This document shows, piece after piece, positions 55,552-64,000 of a stretch of DNA of 64,000 bases. Position 1 is the first letter of the stretch. Every line of letters begins with the position of its first letter. A model generated the notes under the pieces. That model worked only from the letters and a program-made list of their open reading frames with translations, made no database searches and was not told the origin of the DNA. The stretch covers positions 1 through 64,000 of the forward strand of contig JALQPE010001981.1 of assembly GCA_030407315.1 (NCBI GenBank), read 5' to 3'. The DNA is from Asparagopsis taxiformis. Its lineage: Eukaryota > Rhodophyta > Florideophyceae > Bonnemaisoniales > Bonnemaisoniaceae. The translations under genes were made by a program, and so were the position numbers.

Positions 55552-58539
55552 TTAGTCGTTCTGTGATGAGCGAAACGATGCTCTGGAACCTCTGGTGTTT
55601 TGGTGAGTCTCATTCTTGTGGAATGTAGGTGCGCATTTCGAACATATCTTTTCTGCCTTATCACCACCTCCACATAGATTGTGCACTGGAATCTTGCAAG
55701 CCACACATCTAGACAGAATTCTTTCTGGAACTTGAGCTGCATCATCCATCTGAAACTTGCACTCGTCACCTGATGCACATATCACTTTCACCGCTTTTAC
55801 AACGTGTTTATCCTTACTGCAATCCTGAGTCATGTCCTGGACCTGCTCTCTTCTTCTCTTTTCTGTATATCCAGAAGCTCCGTTTTGGTTGCAACCTTCC
55901 TCAACTTCCAGTGTTTCCAATTCCATGTTCTCAATGTATGAATCTCTATTTTGAGAAGATGATATCTTCTTTGAATAGCAGGGCTCAGAGGTAGCGATGT
56001 CTTCATTGAAAGTGTCACCCTTTGAATCAAAAATACTGATAAGTCTTTGAGAGTCTTCGATAGCTCCTGGAGGACGTGTAGACGACATTCTAGTACACTT
56101 CATTCTCTCAAGGCTCAAAACTTTTTCTTTTGCATACATTCGTATACGTTTTGCAGCCAATCTGAAACAATCTGGAATATTTTCAATAAGAGTACACTTG
56201 CGATTGCTAGCTAGACATGCAATTCCAGTGGTCATTGTCCCCGCATAGGGGTCCAGTACATGACCACCATGAGGACAAAATGTGAGGAGGATCTCAAGAA
56301 GAAGTGATGGGTTCTTTTCTTCTACTCTTACACGAGTACGAGTTCCTGGATACACAAGTTTGTTCCTCGTCATTGGCACATTGTCAATAGCTGCAAACTT
56401 CCGTTTGTGTGTACTCTCAACCAGACTATACTGGTCTTCCAAGTTTATCTTGAAGGAAGGATGAATTCCATCTCTTTTTGCAACCAACCCGTACTCAGAA
56501 GTGTTCTGAGGAAATATTTTGGAGTTATTTATTTGCATTTCACCGGATTTCTTCACAACGTTGAATGGGTATGCCATGACCATCATCCCTACATCGCTGA
56601 AGGCCTTTTTCCATCTCACAAATAGATGAATTGAGGTAAATAGGAAGATGTATGACCCTTCTGAAAGGCACCGCCTCGAGAACTGCGCCAGATCACACAT
56701 TTCCTTGTCACCTATATAGTCTACATATCCCTTTCCAGTCTGAGCTTGGTTGCTTTTCACCGAGTAGGGTGGATCGCACAGTATGAAGTCAAACTTCGCA
56801 TCTTGCGGTAGAATAGTCTTTTCGAATTGCTGCCATGTCATTTGATGCAGTTCGATGCCAAAGTTTTCAAGTGGACACTTGCTAGAAGCAATTTCATCAG
56901 ATGTATCCTGGGCAACCTCTATCCTATGCAACCTTTCAGTCTGAGCACCAGAGTTTGCATTAATTTTTTCTCTATCCAACTGGATGCCAGCTTTCCTAAA
57001 ATCATTCCGTGCATGAGCAGAATTATTCATTCGAACAGAACCAGACCCACCGTCGCGATTATTCCTTTCATTTTGTGTATCTCGACCATCTTCACTAGGA
57101 TTCCTTATATCAATGGAGCAGTTTCCTTCCGTTCCCAAAGATGTGTTCTCTTGATCATCACTTGCAATAGTTTTTGGTTTGTCAGACTCACTTCCTTTCG
57201 GAGAGTTGCTCGGTTCTGCAAGGTCTTTATGTGTGTCGGCACAAATCGCAGATGAATCCTTTGTGTTATCTTGACTCCGACCTGCATTCATGTACTTCTG
57301 GGAAAGGAAAGAGTGATTATGAGGACAACACTTGGCATGGATTTTGAGCAACGCAAGAAGAATTTCGCGTCCATTGCTTTTGTTTTCTTCAACATCGGAA
57401 TCAAATAGACTTGATCGAAGGAGATTTTGTTTGGCTAGAGACATACCAGGAGGCCAGGGATCTCCGCCCAAGAATTCGTCAAATTTTTCAGCTTCTAGAC
57501 GAGCATTGATGGCCGCAATGGTCTGTTTCTGCAAAACTGAAGCACTGACAGGTTTGAAACCTGTAGCCTTACAGAATGCTTGAAGTCGATAGAGAGCATT
57601 TATCCGATCTTGTTCTGATGCCGACTTGAAGGAGGAGGCTCCTTTGAGGGTGTTCGTTGTTAGCATATTTCTGTACAATCTACTGTCCACTGAAGATTGA
57701 GCAGGAATGGAACTGCCATCTTGTACCGCTTTCCTCTTGTAGTGTTTACCAGCAAGTTTTTCGTACTCCCCATTCACAATCTCCCCGATCACCTTTAGTA
57801 CAGGTTCAGTCAAGGAAATTGCACAACCCGCTAATTGACGGAGAGTGGATGTGGCTCTACCCTGGCCACCACAGTAATGGTCCGCAACAGCGGTAACAAA
57901 TCCTTTGGTTTTCTCATTTGTTCCGAGGAACTTCTGCAGGTAGTACGAATCATCTTTTAAGTTGCGGAGAATGTCATACTGAGTTGTCTCTATTATGTAC
58001 TCAGATTCCTGGAAAGCATTGCAAGCACGCGCATAAGCTCGAAGAACGTGTATCTCAGCCGGCTTAACTACCATAACGCTCCACATGAACCCTGACCATT
58101 GGTTTGGTTTCTTCTCAATGAGCCTAAGGATAGTTTGATGGCGGTGTGCCCCATCAACTATCCCATACCAAACCTCCTGAGAAGCCACATGTTTTCGAGC
58201 TTCTTCGTCGGAAAGTCCGCTAGAGCTGAAATATTCTTGTGGGTAGCTATCGTAATGTCCGGCGAGCTTGATAACAGTCGCCTTACCTCCAGCTGAACTT
58301 AATCCAGTAATGAAATCCTTCCCCGAACTTCCACCTTCAAAGCAGTGCTCCAATCTGGCTATACCAGACTTGGAAAGAGATCGGACCTTTGTCAACGGAA
58401 TACAAGACCTCGGGTCGACCTTCGTAAGGAATGCGCCATCTTCAAGCTCAGAGAAAGCAGCTTTAGATACAACCAATTCATTCTCATCTGAGACATTAGT
58501 TTTCTGTCTCTTCTTCTGACGCCTTCGAGACATCTTCAA
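55552..58539 (-). CDS. ParB-domain DNA methyltransferase with zinc-binding tail, copy B
   Basis: An intact 995-aa frame. The basic head (MSRRRQKKRQK) looks like a nuclear localisation signal. A ParB/Srx-like domain follows with KVDPRSCIPLTKVRSLSKSG and WYGIVDGAHRHQTIL (about residue 126), then a helical region (about 200-400) and a polar linker. The methyltransferase has FDFILCDPPYSVK (DPPY about residue 588) and FSRRCLSEGSYIFLF, then HVLDPYAGTMTTGIACLA (about 761) and NIPDCFRLAAKRI. The C-terminus has a Cys/His cluster (CASGDEC, CVACKIPVHNLC, ICSKC) resembling a PHD-type finger. Permuted beta-class enzymes methylate adenine N6 or cytosine N4; the target here is unknown. The stop lies 69 bp from the inner TIR edge. 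The only undamaged methyltransferase of its kind in the window. Confidence 0.85.
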   Translation of the reverse strand: MKMSRRRQKKRQKTNVSDENELVVSKAAFSELEDGAFLTKVDPRSCIPLTKVRSLSKSGIARLEHCFEGGSSGKDFITGLSSAGGKATVIKLAGHYDSYPQEYFSSSGLSDEEARKHVASQEVWYGIVDGAHRHQTILRLIEKKPNQWSGFMWSVMVVKPAEIHVLRAYARACNAFQESEYIIETTQYDILRNLKDDSYYLQKFLGTNEKTKGFVTAVADHYCGGQGRATSTLRQLAGCAISLTEPVLKVIGEIVNGEYEKLAGKHYKRKAVQDGSSIPAQSSVDSRLYRNMLTTNTLKGASSFKSASEQDRINALYRLQAFCKATGFKPVSASVLQKQTIAAINARLEAEKFDEFLGGDPWPPGMSLAKQNLLRSSLFDSDVEENKSNGREILLALLKIHAKCCPHNHSFLSQKYMNAGRSQDNTKDSSAICADTHKDLAEPSNSPKGSESDKPKTIASDDQENTSLGTEGNCSIDIRNPSEDGRDTQNERNNRDGGSGSVRMNNSAHARNDFRKAGIQLDREKINANSGAQTERLHRIEVAQDTSDEIASSKCPLENFGIELHQMTWQQFEKTILPQDAKFDFILCDPPYSVKSNQAQTGKGYVDYIGDKEMCDLAQFSRRCLSEGSYIFLFTSIHLFVRWKKAFSDVGMMVMAYPFNVVKKSGEMQINNSKIFPQNTSEYGLVAKRDGIHPSFKINLEDQYSLVESTHKRKFAAIDNVPMTRNKLVYPGTRTRVRVEEKNPSLLLEILLTFCPHGGHVLDPYAGTMTTGIACLASNRKCTLIENIPDCFRLAAKRIRMYAKEKVLSLERMKCTRMSSTRPPGAIEDSQRLISIFDSKGDTFNEDIATSEPCYSKKISSSQNRDSYIENMELETLEVEEGCNQNGASGYTEKRRREQVQDMTQDCSKDKHVVKAVKVICASGDECKFQMDDAAQVPERILSRCVACKIPVHNLCGGGDKAEKICSKCAPTFHKNETHQNTRGSRASFRSSQND

Positions 58540-59843
58540 TTGAAATTTCTTGCTGCGTTGAAAGATAGGTGGAAAATATCGCTACCTCGCAGATGATGGG
58601 ATAGTGGTCACGAAGTAGTGCGCTGATCACCGCGTTATGAATAGAGGTGGAAGAAATCGGTTCCAGCTCCAGTTAAAAGCAGGAGTGTCGCGGATATGAA
58701 GAAATTTCACTTGGAGAGGCAACCTATGCGCTTTCCCTAGCCCTTTACCTTTATCATTGATGTCATGGAGCAAAATTGATCCGGATCCAATTGTGATCCG
58801 ATTCAGCTATGTTCAGTTCGTTGGGAAGAGTCTCAGAGATCTACATGAATATCCCAATCACTACCATGGAGCTTAGACCTATCACCTGATTCTAAAAACA
58901 GGAATTGGCCTGAAAGAACAGAGATCACAATCATCTCCAATTTATGATGAATCTAGAATGTACAGTAAATTGCGAGTATGTCTGCTTCTAATGTGCTACT
59001 GCCAGATACAAAACTTAAATTATGAATGAAATACAGCCTCTTTTAGAACCCTAGCTTTTCCACAACATGATTCAGTCAGCTTTCAAAGAAGAGAGGCTAT
59101 CTTCATCCAGCGTGAATCTATCGAGTGATATTGAAAACATGTAGTTGATGAGTTTTGTACACGTATAATTGTGCTATCGTGTAGGAAACCCATCATCTTT
59201 CAAACTGAGAGAGGTGTGAATATTATGCAGTTCTTGTAACAACAAGAGGCTGATTTCTATTTCAGCGGTTTACGGGCCAAAGTAAATGGTCGAGCAACGA
59301 TTGCTGCACAACGGCGCACCATTCTGTTCTCAAAAGAGTATTCAAACGTAAAGGTTTGGTGCCGTAACATGATATATCGATATCATCAGTATGCGTGGTG
59401 CGTCACACATCAGTATGATATTCACGCGATGGAACGAAAATATTTGAATATATTTTAATATGGAACAATTGTTCCAGCCCAATAGTGTCGATGAAACTCG
59501 AAATCAATCTCAGTTTTCATGAGCCATCACTATGACTGGATGCAGGTTTACATACATATCTATCGAAGACCATGTGCCTTTTGAATCAAGTGACCGTTTT
59601 TTTCAAAGGCTTCACCTCTGCTTCGTATGATACGGAGTTCAGCTTCATATATGAAGCTAATGCGCCGTAGAACTCCGTGCATTCAGAAGTGAAATTTCAT
59701 GCGTTCATGTCATTACATGTATACTTCAAAGCAAACGATGCTGCTATGGTAGTCCTCTGGGGCACGAGCTCAACTCCTATCTTCAGATCCAAACTTGTTT
59801 CAAGGATAGATACTGTTATCTACACCATTATCAGGTGTGCCAA
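58540..59843. promoter_or_regulatory. 1.3-kb divergent intergenic region of the element
   Basis: AT-rich spacer between the divergently transcribed methyltransferase and transposase. It should contain both promoters. No repeats, RNA or conserved motif recognised. Confidence 0.4.
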
Positions 59844-62364
59844 ATGAGCCCAGACCAAAACAAAGTTCTTTGGAGCCAAATGATGCAGTTGCATGAGAAC
59901 AAAGACGCAGAAAAGCTTCCAGGAAACTTCTCGATTTCAAGACGACATTCATGCGCAAACCAGGAGTATTCGGATTCAAATGATTGCTCTGATTTTAGTG
60001 GAAATACCTCTAGTTCCGAAGACCGAGACCCGGATTGGAAACCTTATCGAATAGCTAAGAGTTCCCCTCCTTTCTCCGTTGATAATGCAAAAATGAGGGT
60101 GAGTGGTTTTCTTCCTCTTTAGAACCACAACACTTGTGTAAACCGACATGTCGCTCTGATATACTCGCTTCTGAAGCGGATGGAAGCCCTTACTCGAAGC
60201 TTCGAAAAAGGAAATACACGTTTAAGAATAGGGCAAGGAGTAAACGAGGAGGGCTAAGTCTTCTACGACAGAAAAGAAAAAATGCCTCAACTTCCACTAT
60301 CAACCCATTCCTGGAAGATCGACTGTGTTGCCAGCGTTTGAAGTTCTTCCAGAGAGTTGATAAGCATTATCTTTTTGAACAACACAAAAGGGTGATGGGT
60401 ATGTCTCGGGAACAAGTGAAACGTACCCTTACTTCCATGTATAACCCAGAGACTAACAAATTCTACTTCAATGCACAAAAAGTCTGCAGCATATTTATCT
60501 CAGAAGCCTTCGGGATTTCAAAGACTTTGCAGTCTTGCGTGAAGGGAACCAAATGTGCTCGTGCTTCAAGCTCAATTGAAACGATGCCACGATGTCCTCC
60601 AATCAATGGTTGCAAGAGAGATTTCATCATTAACTTTCTAAATAGTCTCGCTGATAACACTGCCCAGCTTATGCCTGACTGTAATGAGAAGCATTTACCC
60701 TGGTTCGATAAGAAATCGGTTTACAATCTGTTTCGCGAAGAATTCTCCATGGTAGATGCAGCTGCTAATCCGATACCACCGCCCTCGGCAAGCTATTTCT
60801 ATAGGACATGGAGTCAACACGTGCAGTCTGTGAAAGTTCGTCGCCACCACCGTTTTACTAAGTGCGATGAATGCGAGCTCCTTCGCTCCGAGCTGAACAA
60901 GTGTGGTACCAATGAGCAGAGAGAAAAGCCGATTCTCATGCGTCAAAGATTACATCATGATTTTATTGGCAGAGAGCGACGCGAATATGCGAGGAAAATT
61001 CAACAGGCGGAGAGGAATCCTTCAGTTATCTGTTCGATGGTTGTAGATGGAGCTGATCAGTCAGCCTTTGGTCTTCCCCATTTCACTTTTGATACCAAGT
61101 CGAGTCGAGGCCACAAGCTCAAAACGAAATTAGTGGGAGTACTGGAACACGGTCCAACAAAAAGGTTGAACCTCTTTCTACTTACAGAGGAGTTTCAGAC
61201 TGGAGGAAACCACGTGATAGAAAGTATCCACCGCGTTATACAGCAAAAATATGAAAGTGGCCTTTTCCCAAAGACATTGTATGTGCAGCTCGATAATTGC
61301 ACACGAGAAAATAAGAATCGCTTTGTTTTGGCCTACCTTGAAATGATGGTGTCAAAGGTGTGTTCGAAGAAGTTTATGCCTCATTTCTACCCATTGGACA
61401 CACGCACTCAGACATTGACCAATGTTTCAGCAGGACCTCCCACCGACTTCGCTTGAACGATGCTATCACCATGGATGACCTTTTATCTGAGCTTCGGAAA
61501 TCATTTAGTCCTACCCCTCATGTTTCCAGGATGCTTCACGTGGCAAATTTTTCAGAGTTGTGTACACAAGAGAAATGCTTAGCCAAAGTTCCCGCATTCA
61601 GCCACTTCAGGTTTTTTAAATTTTGCCGAGCAAGTGGACCTCCCAGATCTGAATTTGAGTCGTATAGGACATTGTGCTTGGTTCGGATTGGGTGCAACGA
61701 CAACTGGTGTAATTTATCAGAGAACAACAGCGGATTTCTGAGGCGAACTCCTGACATTCGCTTGACGCCTCCAACCGTCTTGGAGGCCCCGGACAACCTT
61801 GCAGAGGAAAATAAGTTTCTGGACTCTAATGAAGCTAGAATTGGAGATGCTACGAAACTTGCATCTCTGAAGCATTTGAGGGATCGCGTGTACACTTCTA
61901 GGAATGAGGACTTCCACTGGGACATGGGACAGGCGGTAGAGATGAATGGAAAGTACAGGATTCATCAGAGCTTTGATACTGACGGATATTCCTCTAGCGT
62001 GGATTTCGCAAATGGAACGCCACACTACAAATTAGATTACGATGCTCACGAGTTCATTGCAGTGAAGAAAGATGACAAGAACTCTCCATTTTGGATTGCA
62101 GAGATTATATCTATTATGAGAGATGGATTTGATTCTACTGCAAGGGCTCTCAAAGTTCGTTGGTATGAGGCTTCTGGAAAGGAGAGAGACGCTTTCTATG
62201 CCACATACAAACCGAGCTTTATGCAGGTATCCGGTGAAAAAGTCCCTTATATGCAAGATATCAGTGTCAAAACAGTTTTGGTGAAGTTCTCAGCGTTGAG
62301 AAGAGACAACAAACTAACTGTGAATGATTCAAAAAGCATCCGGTCAGCTCTTGGAATATCTTAG
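59844..62364 (+). pseudogene. DUF7869-type transposase-like protein, copy B (frameshifts)
   Basis: The start MSPDQNKVLWSQM leads to an acidic head. A frame change occurs near 60,087-60,134, where GTGAGT and CTCTTTAG sit only 24 bases apart. The main 440-aa frame has KCDECELLRSELNKC, VVDGADQSAFGLPHF (about 61,045), VQLDNCTRENKNRF (about 61,284) and then a one-base shift near 61,352. The next frame resumes with MFEEVYASFLPIGHTHSDID and runs to the C-terminal domain (FHWDMGQAVEMNG, VRWYEASGK). Every segment aligns with copy A at 4,590-6,968. The second break lies between catalytic motifs and is best explained by a single-base deletion, so this copy should be inactive unless it is an assembly error. 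Confidence 0.75.
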
Positions 62365-62599
62365 TACATGAGATATCGCACATCTAGTTGATACCCTGAC
62401 GTTCATTGCCAATACTGTCGCACGCCAAGTGACTCCCAAAAGAATATTCTACTCATACGGGATTATTTGTCCAGGATCCCTCCATACTTGACAGACTTCT
62501 ACTTCAATAGGAACAACTTAGTGAGTGAAGCTTCTTCTGTCATGTTTCGCGTCTCAAAACATAGGATAATGAATTTTTCACGACCAGCCAAGAACCTGC
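62365..62599. other. short spacer between transposase and right TIR
   Basis: 235 bp with no recognised signal; presumably holds the transposase 3' untranslated region and polyadenylation signal. Confidence 0.4.
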
Positions 62600-64000
62600 T
62601 ATACTGTTTTCATCCGAGCTGTTCTGGCGTGCCATTCGATAATCTGGTGATACTGGAACGAGAATTGTTTCCAAAGTTTCCATTCACTTCACTAGCTACT
62701 GATTGACGATGTAAAGAAATTTGGATTCCATGGATTGACGCACTGCCTGTCCCCTCGGAGATAATCAAACATGCGTTCGTGGAGATGATAAATTATTATC
62801 AAGCTGTTAACTCCAAGTTGAAGGAACCTGCTTCGACTGTGTGCAAACCGATCCGGAAGGGGTGCCGATGCTATCGTGGCGTTGGCGTACAAATTGCTGC
62901 ATCAGATGGTGATCAATATTTAATGGAGGGAATCATCAATGAGATGAAGGGAAGTGCCTTTATCATGCATGCATGTGAGAGTCGTATACACGATTTTCTC
63001 ACAGGATTAGTAGCCGTGCTGAATTTCAGTACTGATTCAGTACTTGGTAGATAGTCAGCTATCTATATCAGCTGTTGTAGTTACAGCAGCTTTCATACAT
63101 ACTACAGCTTTCCAAGATGAAATAGCGTCGAGATAATCATACGCAACATGTAAGTGCTAGCAGACTATGGAGCTGCACCTGCTCACAGGCAGTAGCAATA
63201 GATCATTCGTTCAGTTCAATTAAATTTCTGCTATGTAACTAACCTTATGAGTGTTGCTGGCGACAGGTTTCAGAGTGTTTGAAGCATCAGAAAGCTCGAG
63301 CGCTGGGAAGGTATTTGAAGCGAGCTTTTGCAATTGTATGAGATACACCGGCACATCTTTCATCTTAGTTTCCTTCCGTTGCAAACTACTATCAATACGT
63401 TATAAAAATATATTGGTGTCGAATAGTAGCCGGTAACAACCAGCGTAGTGCTGCAGCTTGAAGATTTCCATCATTATATGGCCTCGATCATTGCATTACG
63501 CATTTGTATGCGTGCAAACATTGTGGCCGTAGTGTAGATAGGATCCTTTTCAACTAGGAAAGGATACTGTTGCACCATTTGATGATTCCCATTGACTGCA
63601 AAATTTCGAAGAGTGAATGCTATACTCACAACAATGGCATGTAATGGAATGCCCTCGATTCAAAGTAGCATCCTAATGCCTGGGAGTTTAATCCATTCGC
63701 CAATATGTCGCTGCAGTTTTCCCTCATATTTTCCGCTAGAACGAGAGCCACGATTCGCAGTGACGGATTGTATTTACAATGATGCATGACATCACGCAAA
63801 ATAATTACAGTATGCTTCAGTAGAGCCCTGCAAGTATTCCATATGTTGGGAGCATTGATCAACGCACACAGTACTCTGTGATCTGATGAATTTGTATGAA
63901 AAAATATCCAACAACTCTATTGGTGGTTGTGTTCTTATCGCAATCGTGATTGATGGGTGACATTCCGCTTTTGAATTAGCCAATCTAACATGAAATTAAG
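62600..64000. repeat. terminal inverted repeat, right (runs off window)
   Basis: Reverse complement of 54,083-55,483. The last base of the window still pairs (with 54,083), so the repeat may be longer than seen. Confidence 0.95.

Larger units (their letters stand above)
54083..64000. mobile_element. TIR-bounded element with ParB-methyltransferase and transposase
   Basis: Inverted repeats 54,083-55,483 and 62,600-64,000 pair base for base (coordinates sum to 118,083). They enclose a divergent gene pair, a ParB-methyltransferase (minus) and a DUF7869-type transposase (plus). The right repeat reaches the window edge, so the true ends and any target-site duplication are not visible. The element is at least 9.9 kb. 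Confidence 0.85.

Noticed and set aside
1253..58539. Bacterial origin or contamination because of the ParB domains
   Set aside because: The ParB domains are fused to SET, PHD-like and long disordered regions, and neighbours include CACTA/Plavaka-like and DUF7869 transposases.
1..64000. tRNA and rRNA genes
   Set aside because: I saw no B-box or anticodon-arm-like structure and no rRNA core sequence; a dedicated scan with tRNAscan or Infernal would be needed to exclude them.

Overview
The window looks like a repeat-dense, transposon-built stretch of a eukaryotic nuclear genome. The protein domains are eukaryotic: a SET domain, a PHD-like zinc-binding tail, a STAND ATPase with possible WD40-type blocks, a DUF1399/GRDP protein, and transposases of the CACTA/Plavaka-like and DUF7869 types. 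Only one convincing intron is visible (GTAAGC...TATAG, 253 bp), and several multi-kilobase genes are intronless. That combination would suit an intron-poor lineage such as a florideophyte red alga, but this is inference from style; a fungus or another protist is not excluded. No tRNA, rRNA or CRISPR array was recognised.

Recurrent theme: at least five loci encode a ParB/sulfiredoxin-fold domain (diagnostic DG-x-HR motif) at the N-terminus of a large protein. Four carry a different catalytic module at the C-terminus. These are a DPPY-type (beta-class, permuted) DNA methyltransferase (1.2-4.2 kb, broken; 55.6-58.5 kb, intact and with a C-terminal zinc-binding module), a methyltransferase plus SET domain (23.9-27.3 kb, frame-broken), and 2-oxoglutarate/Fe(II) dioxygenases (33.8-37.3 kb and 46.7-50.6 kb, both open). 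The fifth (31.0-32.9 kb) is an N-terminal half cut off by a transposon end. The two methyltransferase loci each sit next to a DUF7869-type RNase-H-fold transposase-like gene. The second pair lies between inverted repeats of at least 1,401 bp with one observed mismatch. I read this as a family of large transposons that carry ParB-tethered DNA- or chromatin-modifying enzymes.

Layout. 1.2-7.0 kb: decayed ParB-methyltransferase plus transposase. 7.06-8.05 kb: C-terminal fragment of an unknown gene. 8.05-21.33 kb: one candidate giant element with matching about 31-bp termini and GGACGTCC/CTAGTA subterminal repeats. Inside it, a 1.69-kb inverted-repeat pair encloses a ruined STAND ATPase and a ruined DUF1399 gene, and its right arm holds an array of splice-site-flanked mini-segments. 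21.33-22.53 kb: N-terminal fragment of a gene that may continue at 8.05-7.06 kb. 23.85-27.35 kb: ParB-methyltransferase-SET. 27.5-28.5 kb: truncated transposase. 28.58-30.98 kb: second copy of the giant element's right arm, ending inside a ParB gene. 33.3-37.65 kb: ParB-dioxygenase bracketed by palindromic ends. 37.9-41.6 kb: transposase with two in-frame stops. 41.8-44.2 kb: a 106-bp palindrome and a GGCAGTA/TACTGCC array. 44.2-45.4 kb: spliced gene of unknown function. 45.7-52.9 kb: ParB-dioxygenase flanked by hairpin-bearing direct repeats and an inverted copy of the giant element's left arm. 54.08-64.0 kb: the TIR-bounded ParB-methyltransferase/transposase element, which runs off the right edge.
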